Shown here one piece after another: positions 35,520 to 45,075 of a stretch of 64,000 bases of DNA (position 1 is its first letter; every line of letters starts with the position of its first letter). Source of the DNA: Buchnera aphidicola (Pemphigus populi) (GTDB lineage Bacteria > Pseudomonadota > Gammaproteobacteria > Enterobacterales > Enterobacteriaceae); NCBI RefSeq assembly GCF_964058935.1, contig NZ_OZ060372.1:310001-374000 (forward strand), written 5' to 3'. The notes beneath the pieces are model-generated. The model was not told the DNA's origin. It worked only from the letters and a program-made list of their open reading frames with translations, and searched no databases. The position numbers and the translations under genes were made by a program.

Positions 35520-36120
35520 ATTACTGATAGAAACTATAAAAATAATAGTATTTTTTTTGTAAAAAAATCTATTGATGCAATTAATATAATATTAACTACA
35601 TCATCTATACTTAGATATATTTATCTATAAAACTATTTTAAAATTGAGTAAATAAATAACATAAATTTTATTTTATTGAATATAACTTCAAAAGTTTTTT
35701 GATAATAATAAGTATTATTACTTATATTATATATAAATGAAGTAATAATAAAAATATTTAGGATGGACGATTATCGTTTTATCATCAGGAAAATATATTG
35801 TATATACCATGCTTCTTCTATATTGATAAATTCATCAATAATAATAAAATAAAAAATTTATATTTTATATAAAATTTTAATATCATTAATATTTTATATT
35901 TTGTTAAAAAATACTAATTATTATAAATAATAAAAATAAATAATTTTTACATTTTTATCAAATTTATTGATTATTTAACTTAAAAAATTAAATAATAAAA
36001 TTTATTTACTTGGCATTATTGTGGTAATGATATACCATATCATATTATGATAATATACTCATATTTATTTATGTAACATTTACTGATTTTAAAATAATCA
36101 GAGCATTACTACCTTAATAA
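35520..36120 (+). pseudogene. Probable remnant of minC-minD
   Basis: AGGATG at 35761-35765 is followed, one frame off, by IIVLSSGK, matching the MinD start RIIVVTSGKGGVGKTT. After further damage SSILINSSIIIK resembles SSAAIATGLAQK. Around 36020-36110 pieces such as C-x-x-D-I-P fit the CDSPAGI region less clearly. Upstream, from ~35525, DRNYKNNSIFFVKKSIDAI resembles the C-terminal DRETQIFCTNLMAELVSIA of MinC. The order C then D on the plus strand fits the min operon. No MinE is readable. The MinD start is the strongest evidence; the rest is suggestive. Confidence 0.5.
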
Positions 36121-36680
36121 TCTAATTTTATTCCCTTATAAATCAATATCATCCTAATTTAAATATTAATTTGTAGAACAATATTTTTAATAAAAAATAT
36201 ATGCATCCTTCAGATAAATTGAAGAAAAATCTAATTATGAATGACATTCTAAATACTAAGATGTTTATCTTTAATCAATATTTGCTCTTTTTCTTACATT
36301 ATTTTTGAATATGAATAAAAAATATTTAGTACATATATATGTATAAAGTGAATCATAAATATTCATTTATAGATTATTGAAAAAATATATTTTTTATTGT
36401 GACTAATTTTATATTTACTTATAGATAAAAAACTCAAATATAATTTTTTTAATGAATATAGTTTACGATAACTTATAATATTTAGTGATTAAAATAACTA
36501 ATAGTTAATATCAATTGTGTTTAGCTTTTAAGATGCATTTTAAATAAAAAATAAAATATTTGATTCATATAGTACATTACTATGTATAACATTTTTAAAA
36601 TTATTTTATGAATTTGGACCATAACTAATATATAAATACATTTATATAAATAAAAATATATAAATAATAAGGAGTTTATT

Positions 36681-37694
36681 ATATTTAACCTAACACAATC
36701 CAGTAAACTACTTTTAAAAAATAATTCATTTTTTAAGAAAAAAAAAGTTATTTTTTCAGGAAATATACAAGATAAGATTGCATCTTATATTGAAACTATT
36801 TCAACTAAAATATTTACCCATATGTATGATACATATAAAATATTAAGTAATATTAAAGAAAATCAAGTATTCTACTCTTTATTTCCTAACAAAAAAATAA
36901 TTTTAGAACATGATTCTTTGATTTATTTTTGGCCAAAAAATAAATCTGAAGCTAATTTTCAATTGCAGTATTTACTTTCAATTTTTAAAAAAAAATCTCA
37001 TATTTTTATAGTAGGAGAAAATAACAGTGGAGTAAAAAGTGCAGTATTAATATTAGAAAATTGGATTAAATTAAAAAAAATAGATACAGCTAAACATTCA
37101 ATTCTTTTTTATGGAATATTACATGAAAAAACATATTTTAAATTAGAGAATTATTTTAATAATCATACACTAAATTATTTAAAAATAAAAACTTTACCAG
37201 GTGTATTTGGACATAAAAAAATAGATACTGGTAGTAAATTATTGATTTCTACTTTTAACAAAGAAATTAAAGGAAATATATTAGATCTAGGAACTGGTTC
37301 AGGTATTATATCTATGTCATTGGCTGATATATCAAAAAAAACGAGTCTGACTTTAACAGATATTAATCTTACCGCATTGTTATCATGTAAAATAAATTTA
37401 TTAAATAATAAAATTCAAGGGAAAGTATATTCTAGTGATTTATATTCTAATATTGATAAACGTTTTAATATGATAATTTGCAATCCACCAATACATAGAG
37501 ATTTAAAATTATCTCTTATAATAACTACTAATATGATAAAAGAATCTATCAATTATTTAACCCCAAGAGGAGAATTGAGAATCGTTACGAATACATTTTT
37601 ATCTTATAAAAAAATACTTGATAAAACTTTCCATAAACATGTAATTTTAAAAAAAAATAATCATTTTAAAGTATATCAAGCTAAATTAAATTAA
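36681..37694 (+). CDS. rsmC: 16S rRNA m2G1207 methyltransferase RsmC, with an ATA start
   Basis: Methylates G1207 of 16S rRNA with S-adenosylmethionine. The frame continues 47 codons upstream of the first ATG (36822), and these codons are clearly homologous: (M)FNLTQSSKLLL aligns residue for residue with MSAFTPASEVLL of E. coli, and VIFSGNIQD with ILFAGDLQD. The first position is ATA at 36681, 6 bases after a perfect AAGGAG (36669-36674). No ATG, GTG or TTG exists between it and the upstream stop. Full length is 337 residues (E. coli 343). The SAM motif LDLGTGSGIISM is intact, and the catalytic NPPF motif reads NPPI. Confidence 0.85.
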   Translation: MFNLTQSSKLLLKNNSFFKKKKVIFSGNIQDKIASYIETISTKIFTHMYDTYKILSNIKENQVFYSLFPNKKIILEHDSLIYFWPKNKSEANFQLQYLLSIFKKKSHIFIVGENNSGVKSAVLILENWIKLKKIDTAKHSILFYGILHEKTYFKLENYFNNHTLNYLKIKTLPGVFGHKKIDTGSKLLISTFNKEIKGNILDLGTGSGIISMSLADISKKTSLTLTDINLTALLSCKINLLNNKIQGKVYSSDLYSNIDKRFNMIICNPPIHRDLKLSLIITTNMIKESINYLTPRGELRIVTNTFLSYKKILDKTFHKHVILKKNNHFKVYQAKLN

Positions 37695-37714
37695 TAGAGT
37701 CTTTAATAAATAAA

Positions 37715-37798
37715 TACCCGGAGCGGGACTTGAACCCGCAAAGCTATTAAGCCGAGGGATTTTAAATCCCTTGTGTTTACCAATTTCACCATCCGGGC
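37715..37798 (-). tRNA. tRNA-Leu (anticodon UAA)
   Basis: Complete cloverleaf closely matching E. coli leuZ: acceptor GCCCGGA/TCCGGGT, anticodon loop TTTAAAA on an AGGGA/TCCCT stem, long variable arm, T-arm GCGGGTTCAAGTCCCGC. CCA is not encoded. It lies 17 bases after tRNA-Cys on the same strand, the cysT-leuZ order of enterobacteria without the glyW that precedes them there. Confidence 0.97.
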
Positions 37799-37815
37799 TT
37801 ATTACTTTATTATTA

Positions 37816-37886
37816 AGGCGTATCCCGGAATCGAACCGAGTTATACGGATTTGCAATCCGCTGCATCACCAATCTGCCAATACGCC
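37816..37886 (-). tRNA. tRNA-Cys (anticodon GCA)
   Basis: Cloverleaf with acceptor GGCGTAT/ATACGCC, discriminator T, anticodon loop TTGCAAA on a GCGGA/TCCGT stem, and T-arm containing GGTTCGATTCC. CCA is not encoded. It is upstream of tRNA-Leu in one likely transcript. Confidence 0.97.
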
Positions 37887-38060
37887 TAAATATTAAATCT
37901 TATATGAAAATATTTAAAAATTGCTGATATTAGTATATCAAAATATTAAAAATTTACAATACTCTTGAAATAGTATTTATAAAATATTTTTATTGAATTT
38001 TATTTCAAAATTGAATAAAATGATATATGTTATTTTTATAAAAAAATTTAAAAATAATCA

Positions 38061-38145
38061 GGAGGGGTGGCCGAGAGGCTTAAGGCAGCGGTCTTGAAAA
38101 CCGCCGATGAGAAATTATCCGAGAGTTCGAATCTCTCCTCCTCCA
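38061..38145 (+). tRNA. tRNA-Ser (anticodon UGA)
   Basis: Acceptor GGAGGGG pairs with CTCCTCC (one G-T pair). The anticodon loop CTTGAAA sits on GCGGT/ACCGC. A long variable arm is present, and the T-arm is GAGAGTTCGAATCTCTC. The base after the acceptor (discriminator) is A, whereas E. coli serine tRNAs have G. CCA is not encoded. Confidence 0.95.
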
Positions 38146-39935
38146 AAATAAAAAATATATTTTTATCAACTTGCATTGATTAAATTAAATAAAAAAATTA
38201 AATATATAATATTCTATATACTATTTAATAATAGTAAAATATTAATTTTGAATATAAATCAATTGTTATACATAACGTAAAAATAGATTCATTTAAAAAT
38301 AATTAATATTAAAATAAGAAAATGTATTAATAATTATTAACATGATACATACGTAAAATTCAGAGATAAAAGTTATTTTCTTTAAAATATTAATAAATAA
38401 TTAATAATATAAAAATAAAAACCAACCAATAAAAATAAAATAGTTTTTTTTAAAAATGAAATTTTAAAAAATGATCATATGGATATAGTATTTATAAATA
38501 TAACAGTGAATACAGCATTTGTATTATTACAATACATTTTTAATAGGTATTATTACTAATAATATTAGCATTTGCATAAATAGTTAATTCTACCAATAGG
38601 AAAATATTGATAAAATTTAATCTGTTAAATTAAATTAATCATTATTAAATATTATATAGCTAAAAAAGTAATAATTTTTATAAAAATAAAAAAATTATTA
38701 TCAAAAAAAAATTAATATAAAATTCTAAATTAAATAATATTTAATACCTTTAATTTTTTATAATTTTAAAGAATTAGATAATAAAATCAGTAATTTACTT
38801 CTTAATAAAGAAAACTTACAATAATGTAAAATTATTTAACTGATTGATATATATGAAATATATAAGTTATACAATCAAAAAAATAAAAAAAATGTAAATT
38901 ATAAATTGAATATTAAAGTAGCTAAAAATCTTAAATTAGCTGAAACAAAGTTCAACATTACTTAAAAAGTAAAACTTTTTAACACTAATATTACATGTCA
39001 ATAATAGTGCTATTTTTTTAAATAATCCATTATTAAGTATTATAAATTTTTAGATAGATTAAACCGTTTTTTATATTTAAAATAACCATCACTTTATGGT
39101 TGAATTAAAACAGGATTACAAATCCTAAATATAGAAAAATATTAATATTATTACAATTCGACATATAAAAAATAAAATGTTTAGTAATATACTTATACGT
39201 AAAATATTTACATTTAATCGAATCCATACTTGATAAAAAATTTACCATAAATTTTTTATCAAAAAAAATTATAGAATAAATATTCTTCAATAAAATGATC
39301 AATATATATTTCTGAAACATTCCATACAAAAATAAAATATAAGCATAAAACTTAATCAAACTAAATTTTCCAAACATTTTAAAAAAAATATTAATTAATA
39401 AAAAAAATATTATTTATTTGTTCAAAATAAAAAATATACTTTTATATATTAAAATCTATGAAAATTAATAAAAAGTCTTTCATAAATATGAAATATAAAT
39501 TTTATAAATGCGTACAATATAATATATATTATTAAGATATTTATTATATCAATAATTAATTTCTATCTTATGAATCATAATAAGACATACAAATTTCAAA
39601 TGGTAATAAAATTAAAATAACATTAATAAAAATCATCATCTATTTTTTTATTTATATTTTTATTAATATAAATTAATACATATCCTTTACTATTTAAAGT
39701 TCACCTATTTTTGTTAATTCGTGATTTTTTGTATAAAAATTCTGTTTTTAATTATAAATATATTTATAATATAAAATACTAATACTAGATTTATTATGCA
39801 TAATACATTATACATAAGTTTTATCTAGAAATAATTAATGAATTAAAGAATTTTATTTCTATAAGTGGATTAACTAAATAAAAAACAAATATTAATAAAA
39901 AATATATAATATTATTAGAAAATAAGGAACATAAA
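38146..39935. other. Long decayed spacer between tRNA-Ser and flgB
   Basis: About 1.8 kb with no intact gene. It contains a murJ remnant at 38443-38625. Short open stretches of 18-20 codons occur at ~38758-38822 and ~38912-38964 on the plus strand without a clear homologue. A 90-codon minus-strand frame at 39105-39377 looks like chance. In E. coli flgN, flgM and flgA lie here; I could not read them with confidence. Confidence 0.55.
38443..38625 (+). pseudogene. murJ: Remnant of the lipid II flippase gene murJ (mviN), C-terminal part
   Basis: A frame reading FFKNEILKNDHMDIVFI, then NITVNTAFV, aligns with MurJ FYSRQDIKTPVKIAIVTLI and LTQLMNLAFI around residues 370-400. The NLAFI asparagine and the ACLN asparagine are 24 residues apart in MurJ and 73 bases apart here. 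After that frame change SICINS, stop, FYQ, stop, ENIDKI fits ACLNASLLYWQLRKQKIF. It lies upstream of the flg genes, the murJ position in E. coli. The N-terminal two thirds are gone. Confidence 0.6.
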
Positions 39936-40343
39936 ATGTTTACTAAAATCAACAATTTATTTCAAATTAACAAAAATTTTTTAAATCTTATGGCATACCG
40001 ACAAAAAATAATATCATCTAATATAGCAAATGCTGAAACTCCAAATTATCGTCCTTTAAATATTAATTTTAAAAATGAAATAAATAATATTCTACATAAT
40101 AAAATAAATAAAAAAAAACAGATTTTTTTAAAAAAAACATCTTCAAATCATTTATCTTTACATCATATGAATAAATTTAATATAGTACCTGACTATCCCA
40201 TAAAAACGTTTTTTAATAAAAATGTCATAGATATGAATCAAGAACGTATTTCATTCATAGAAAATTCTTTAAAATACCAATCTCAAATTAGTTTTTTAAC
40301 ATATGAAATAAAAAATATCATGAATACTATATTAGGACAATAA
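39936..40343 (+). CDS. flgB: Flagellar proximal rod protein FlgB
   Basis: Rod subunit of the flagellar basal body, exported by the flagellar type III system. It is 135 residues (E. coli 138). The N-terminal rod/hook motif NLMAYRQKIISSNIANAETPNYRP is recognisable (ISSNIANAETPNY), and the C-terminus SLKYQSQISFLTYEIKNI has the expected amphipathic helix. AAGGA precedes the ATG. It is the first gene of the flgB-flgJ operon; flgC starts 2 bases after its stop. Confidence 0.95.
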   Translation: MFTKINNLFQINKNFLNLMAYRQKIISSNIANAETPNYRPLNINFKNEINNILHNKINKKKQIFLKKTSSNHLSLHHMNKFNIVPDYPIKTFFNKNVIDMNQERISFIENSLKYQSQISFLTYEIKNIMNTILGQ

Positions 40344-40345
40344 AT

Positions 40346-40756
40346 ATGTCATTACTAAATATATTAAATATTTCAGGTTCTGCAATGATAGCACAAGCTG
40401 AAAAAATGAGAATTCATGCAAAAAATATAGCTAATTCGGAAAGTATAACTAATAGGAATGGTAAATTTTATCCATATATAGCTAAACAAGTAATTTTAAA
40501 ACAAAATACTAATTTTGAAAAAAATATTGGCGGAGTACATATAGATCAAATTATAAATGACCCTAATCCTTGTAAATTAATATATAACCCAAGTAATAAA
40601 ATGGCAGATAAAAAAGGTTATGTACATATGTCTAACGTAAACATTATTACAGAAATGGTAAATACTGTTTCTGCAGCAAGAAATTATCAAGCAAATGTAG
40701 AAGTTATTAATACAGTAAAACTCATGATTATAAAGACACTGAATATTGGTAAATAA
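40346..40756 (+). CDS. flgC: Flagellar proximal rod protein FlgC
   Basis: Rod protein that assembles on FlgB. It is 136 residues (E. coli 134). The N-terminal helix has MRIHAKNIANSESITNRNG and the C-terminal motif is VNIITEMVNTVSAARNYQANVEV, typical of rod/hook proteins. The spacing to flgB (2 bases) and flgD (16 bases) implies one transcript. Confidence 0.95.
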   Translation: MSLLNILNISGSAMIAQAEKMRIHAKNIANSESITNRNGKFYPYIAKQVILKQNTNFEKNIGGVHIDQIINDPNPCKLIYNPSNKMADKKGYVHMSNVNIITEMVNTVSAARNYQANVEVINTVKLMIIKTLNIGK

Positions 40757-40772
40757 AATAGGAAAATAAAAA

Positions 40773-41456
40773 ATGAGTATACCTGTGAATTTTTTTTTTA
40801 AAAAAAACGCACCTATGATAAATATAGATGTTAATAATAATTTATTAAAAAATAATAATCAACTTGACTTAAAAAATAATTTTTTAAATATATTTTTAGC
40901 ACAAATAAAAAACCAAGATCCTACTGATCCGTTAAAAAATAATGATTTAACATCTCAATTAGCACAAATAAACATGGATAACGGTATTACAAACATAAAT
41001 AAAACACTGTCAACTATCTTAGAAAATGTTAATCAACAAAAATTAATTCGATCTTCAGAATTAATCGGACGTGGTATTCTTTTTCCTAATTCTACAATTA
41101 CGCATGATGGCAAAAAAGATACTATTTTTGGGGTAGATATACCTAAAGATATTTCATCAGCAGATATTGTTGTCAATGACAAAAATGGAAAAATATTATT
41201 TTTAAAAAAAGTGGGTCATTTAAAATCTGGCGTACATAGTTTTACTTGGAATGGAATTAATAATAATGGTAAAAAAGTGAATAATGAAACTTATCATATT
41301 TCTATATATACAAAAAATAAAAACAAGATTATATCTTACCAACCATTAAAATATGCAGTAATTCATGGAATTATCAATCTTACTAATAAGGAAACAATGA
41401 TTGATTTAGGAAAATTAGGAATGATAGAGTTTAAAAATATTCGTAAAATTTTTTAG
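40773..41456 (+). CDS. flgD: Hook-capping protein FlgD
   Basis: Scaffold that caps the growing hook. It is 227 residues (E. coli 231). NNFLNIFLAQIKNQDPTDPL is the FlgD N-terminal signature. The C-terminal part has the Ig-like segment HSFTWNGINNNGKKVNNETY. A long A/T run at codons 8-13 encodes FFFKKNAP and would be prone to slippage. Confidence 0.95.
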   Translation: MSIPVNFFFKKNAPMINIDVNNNLLKNNNQLDLKNNFLNIFLAQIKNQDPTDPLKNNDLTSQLAQINMDNGITNINKTLSTILENVNQQKLIRSSELIGRGILFPNSTITHDGKKDTIFGVDIPKDISSADIVVNDKNGKILFLKKVGHLKSGVHSFTWNGINNNGKKVNNETYHISIYTKNKNKIISYQPLKYAVIHGIINLTNKETMIDLGKLGMIEFKNIRKIF

Positions 41457-41489
41457 CTCATTCCAAAATACTTACATTAGGAAAATAAA

Positions 41490-42704
41490 ATGGGGTTATT
41501 ACAAGCTATTAGTGGATTATATACAGCTAACACTGTTATGAATGTAATAAGTGATAATATTTCCAACGCTTCTACTATTGGATTTAAATCTAAAAGCGTT
41601 GTACTTACCAATCTTGAAAATAATAAAAATATAATCAATAAAACAACAGGAATGGGTGTAAATATTTTAAAAAAAAAATATAATATTAATTCTGGAGAAA
41701 TATTTTACACTAATAGAAATTTAGATTTAAGCATAACTAAGAACGGTTTTTTTCGTTTGTCGACAGATAATGGAGAAATATATTATACCAGAAACGGTCA
41801 TTTTTATATTGATAAAAACTATCATATTATTAACAAATTAGGTATGTATCTCACAGGATATCCTATTGATCACTCTTCCACAAAATTAGAGAATAATTAT
41901 TCCAAATTAATTCCAATTAATTTATCTCATTTTACAAAAACAATGATCCAACCTACTACCATTTTAAAATTCTTTGTTACTTTAAATAATAATCATGATA
42001 TCAAAATAAATAAACCATTTGATATAAAAACAGCAACCACGTATAACCATAAATTAAAAACAAAAATTATCGATCATTTAGGAAAAGAAAGATTCATATA
42101 TTTTTATTTTATAAAAGCTACCAGTAAAATATGGTATGTATATCCATGCGAAAAATATAGACAAAAAAAAATTATACCATTCAAAATAGAATTTGATAAA
42201 AACGGACATGTAATTTCTAAAAAAACAATTTTAATAAAAATAAAACTAAATAAAGAAAAAAAAGAAGAAAAAATTTTATTAGATTTAACAAATCTATCAC
42301 AAAAAAAAACCACCAATAATAGAAACTATTTTTCTCAAAACGGATATACAGAAGGTACAATTCAAAATTATGAAATTGATAAATTTGGAACCATTTACGG
42401 TATTTATTCTAATCAAAAAAAAATACCATTAAGTAAAATTATATTATCTCATTTTACTAATTCTGAAAATTTAACATACGAAAGAAATAGTATTTGGTCT
42501 AAAAATAATTATTCTGGGTTGGAAACGATAGGATTACCTAATAGTCTAAATTTTGGAAAAATAATATCAGGTTCATTAGAAAAATCTAATGTTGATTTGA
42601 ATAAAGAATTGATCAATATGATTATTGCTCAAAGAAACTATCAATCAAATGCTCAAGTTATTAAAACAGAAGAAAAAATGTTTAATACACTAATCAATTT
42701 ATAA
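41490..42704 (+). CDS. flgE: Flagellar hook protein FlgE
   Basis: Main hook subunit. It is 404 residues (E. coli 402). The N-terminal MGLLQAISGLYTANTVMNVI and SDNISNASTIGFKSK are followed by the LDLSITKNGFFRLS core. The C-terminus NVDLNKELINMIIAQRNYQS is the usual closing motif. The central surface domain is diverged and lysine-rich. A GGAAAATAAAATG start region follows flgD by 33 bases. Confidence 0.95.
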   Translation: MGLLQAISGLYTANTVMNVISDNISNASTIGFKSKSVVLTNLENNKNIINKTTGMGVNILKKKYNINSGEIFYTNRNLDLSITKNGFFRLSTDNGEIYYTRNGHFYIDKNYHIINKLGMYLTGYPIDHSSTKLENNYSKLIPINLSHFTKTMIQPTTILKFFVTLNNNHDIKINKPFDIKTATTYNHKLKTKIIDHLGKERFIYFYFIKATSKIWYVYPCEKYRQKKIIPFKIEFDKNGHVISKKTILIKIKLNKEKKEEKILLDLTNLSQKKTTNNRNYFSQNGYTEGTIQNYEIDKFGTIYGIYSNQKKIPLSKIILSHFTNSENLTYERNSIWSKNNYSGLETIGLPNSLNFGKIISGSLEKSNVDLNKELINMIIAQRNYQSNAQVIKTEEKMFNTLINL

Positions 42705-42727
42705 TAACTAGAAAACAGGATTATATT

Positions 42728-43498
42728 ATGAATTCAATAATGTATATCAGTATGATGGCTGCTAATCGAATGTTAGAAAAACAAGCAATAATAGCTAATA
42801 ATTTAGCTAATATATCTACTCTTGGTTTTAAAGAACAATTAGTAACTCAAACATTATCATCCATCAATAATTCAAAATTATATAAAAATGACTCTATTAT
42901 TTCAGAAAAAAATTATCTATATTCGAATTTTTCATCAGGTCCAATAAATTACACAAAAAGAAATTTAGATCTATCTATTAAAGGAAATGGATGGTTTGTA
43001 GTTAAAGACTATAATTCCAAACATCAAGAAGGATATACCAGAAATGGACATTTAAAAATTAATTCCGATGGAAAATTAATGATTAATAATTATTTAGTAA
43101 TGGGTACATCAGGAACAATTTCTTTACCAAAGAATAAAAAAATTTCCATATCATCATCTGGTATAATTTATCTCATGGACTTAAAAAAGGAAAAAATAAA
43201 AAACAAAATTTTAGGAAAACTAAAATTAATTGATACCGATCCTAAATACCTTAAAAGAGGAAATAATGGAATATTTTATCTTAATAAGCAAGGACGAAAA
43301 AAATTGGGAAAAGTGATACCTGATAACCATCATATTCGCTTAAATTCAGGAATGTTGGAAGATAGTAATGTTAATATAAATGAAAATTTAATTAATATGA
43401 TTTCTAATGAAAGAAGTTTTTCCATAGAAATGAAAATTATTTCTAATGACGATGAAAATTCACAACGTGCAAATCAATTACTTAATATTAATAGTTAA
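42728..43498 (+). CDS. flgF: Flagellar proximal rod protein FlgF
   Basis: Rod subunit between FlgC and FlgG. It is 256 residues (E. coli 251). It starts MNSIMYISMMAANRMLEKQA and has ANNLANISTLGFKEQ, LDLSIKGNGWFVV and GYTRNGHLKI, then the C-terminal NVNINENLINMISNERSF. The last 25 residues are less conserved than in FlgG. Confidence 0.94.
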   Translation: MNSIMYISMMAANRMLEKQAIIANNLANISTLGFKEQLVTQTLSSINNSKLYKNDSIISEKNYLYSNFSSGPINYTKRNLDLSIKGNGWFVVKDYNSKHQEGYTRNGHLKINSDGKLMINNYLVMGTSGTISLPKNKKISISSSGIIYLMDLKKEKIKNKILGKLKLIDTDPKYLKRGNNGIFYLNKQGRKKLGKVIPDNHHIRLNSGMLEDSNVNINENLINMISNERSFSIEMKIISNDDENSQRANQLLNINS

Positions 43499-43522
43499 CT
43501 AAAAATAAGGATTTAAAATATT

Positions 43523-44305
43523 ATGATTCCTTCTTTATGGATAGCAAAAACTGGATTAGATTCTCAACAAACGAATATGAACATTATTTCAAATAATTTA
43601 GCAAATGTCAGTACTAATGGATTTAAAAAATCGAGAGCTATATTTGAAGACTTAATTTATCAAAATATACGCCAACCTGGTTCGGATTCATCAGGTGAAA
43701 CGAATTTACCTTCAGGTTTACAATTAGGAACAGGAGTAAGACCAGTATCGACAGAACGTATCCATAGTCAAGGAAATTTGTCTAAAACTGATTCGTCAAA
43801 AGATCTTGCAATCAATGGTCAGGGTTTTTTTCAAGTACAATTACCAGATGGTAATTTAGCATATACAAGAGATGGATCCTTTCAAATTAACCAAAATGGT
43901 CAATTGGTAACTAATAGTGGATTTCCTATTTTACCTAATATGAATATACCAACAAATACCATTGACTTAACCATTGGACGAGATGGCACAGTAACAGCTA
44001 AAATACAAAATCAATCTAAATCTGCACAAATTGGACAATTAAATTTAGTTAATTTTATTAATAGTTCTGGATTAGAAAGTATAGGAGAAAATTTATATCA
44101 AGAAACGTCCTCTTCAGGTGCTCCTATTGATACCATACCGGGTTTTAACGGAACGGGTCTATTATATCAAGGTTATGTAGAAACATCTAATGTTAATGTA
44201 GCAGAAGAATTAGTTAATATGATTCAAACTCAAAGAGCTTATGAAATAAATAGTAAAGCTATTAATGCATCTGATCAAATGTTACAAAAATTATCTCAAC
44301 TATAA
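43523..44305 (+). CDS. flgG: Flagellar distal rod protein FlgG
   Basis: Distal rod subunit that passes through the P and L rings. It is 260 residues, identical to E. coli, and the most conserved product of this operon. Motifs: [54 protein letters not shown] and the C-terminal [19 protein letters not shown]. Confidence 0.97.
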   Translation: MIPSLWIAKTGLDSQQTNMNIISNNLANVSTNGFKKSRAIFEDLIYQNIRQPGSDSSGETNLPSGLQLGTGVRPVSTERIHSQGNLSKTDSSKDLAINGQGFFQVQLPDGNLAYTRDGSFQINQNGQLVTNSGFPILPNMNIPTNTIDLTIGRDGTVTAKIQNQSKSAQIGQLNLVNFINSSGLESIGENLYQETSSSGAPIDTIPGFNGTGLLYQGYVETSNVNVAEELVNMIQTQRAYEINSKAINASDQMLQKLSQL

Positions 44306-44367
44306 TATATTATTTTAATAATTAATTATTATTATATCCATCCATTCATTATTATAAGGTATTGTTA

Positions 44368-45075
44368 GTGTCAAAGTTATTATTAAAATTTAAATATTGC
44401 TTAGTAGCTATATTGTTATTAATGCTAAATGGTTGTAGTTCATTATCTTTTAATCCAGAAAAAGAAAAAAAAATAATGAATACTAAATTATCTAATCCAG
44501 GTATGAAAATAAAAAACAACTCATTATTGAAAGAAATTGGACCTATAAATAACACATATCGTCCTCTATTTGAAGATTATAAACCCCAAAATATCGGAGA
44601 TACCATTACCATTATATTACAGGAAAACTTAAGTACCAGTAATAAAATGTATTCTAATATCAGTCGAAATGGAAACAGCAGCATTGCTGTAGGTATACCA
44701 AGTCTAGCAGACAGTTTTTCATCCAGCAATGGAAATAAATCAGGATTGGATACATTAGCAAAAAATAACTTTTCCGGAAAAGGTAGTGCATCTGCACAAA
44801 ATTCTTTTTTAGGTGTTATTACGGTAACTATTAATGAAATATTACCAAATGGTAATTTTAAGATTACTGGAGAAAAAAAAATATCAATTAATAAAGGAAA
44901 AGAATTTATTCGTTTTTCTGGTATTCTTAATCCTCGTGTAATTTCAAAAAATAATTCTGCTGTATCTACCCAAGTTGCTGATGCACACATAGAATATATT
45001 AGTGATACCTATGCTGGAACATCAAATAAAATGGGTTGGTTACAACGTTTTTTATTTAAAATTTCACCAATGTAG
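44368..45075 (+). CDS. flgH: Flagellar L-ring lipoprotein FlgH
   Basis: Outer-membrane ring of the basal body. I chose GTG 44368 because AAGG (44356-44359) ends 8 bases before it; the TTG at 44362 would be too close. The protein is 235 residues (E. coli 232). A signal sequence ends in the lipobox LNGC (Cys ~residue 24). The core reads YRPLFEDYKPQNIGDTITI and EFIRFSGILNPR, and the end is MGWLQRFLFKISPM. Confidence 0.94.
   Translation: MSKLLLKFKYCLVAILLLMLNGCSSLSFNPEKEKKIMNTKLSNPGMKIKNNSLLKEIGPINNTYRPLFEDYKPQNIGDTITIILQENLSTSNKMYSNISRNGNSSIAVGIPSLADSFSSSNGNKSGLDTLAKNNFSGKGSASAQNSFLGVITVTINEILPNGNFKITGEKKISINKGKEFIRFSGILNPRVISKNNSAVSTQVADAHIEYISDTYAGTSNKMGWLQRFLFKISPM

Larger units (their letters stand above)
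35206..36680. other. Long decayed spacer between tsaB and rsmC
   Basis: About 1.47 kb without an intact gene. It contains the perfect hairpin at 35353-35394 and probable minC/minD remains (35520-36120). An open stretch of ~35 codons from ATG 36201, with no recognised homologue, is also present. The rest is A/T-rich with frequent stops. Confidence 0.6.

Noticed and set aside
36201-36308. 35-codon open frame beginning MHPSDKLKKN between tsaB and rsmC
   Set aside because: No ribosome site and no resemblance to MinE or another protein I know; too short to call in this composition.
39105-39377. 90-codon minus-strand open frame in the spacer upstream of flgB
   Set aside because: It is dominated by Phe, Ile, Lys and Tyr as expected from chance translation of AT-rich DNA, has no ribosome site, and did not resemble FlgA, FlgM, FlgN or MurJ.
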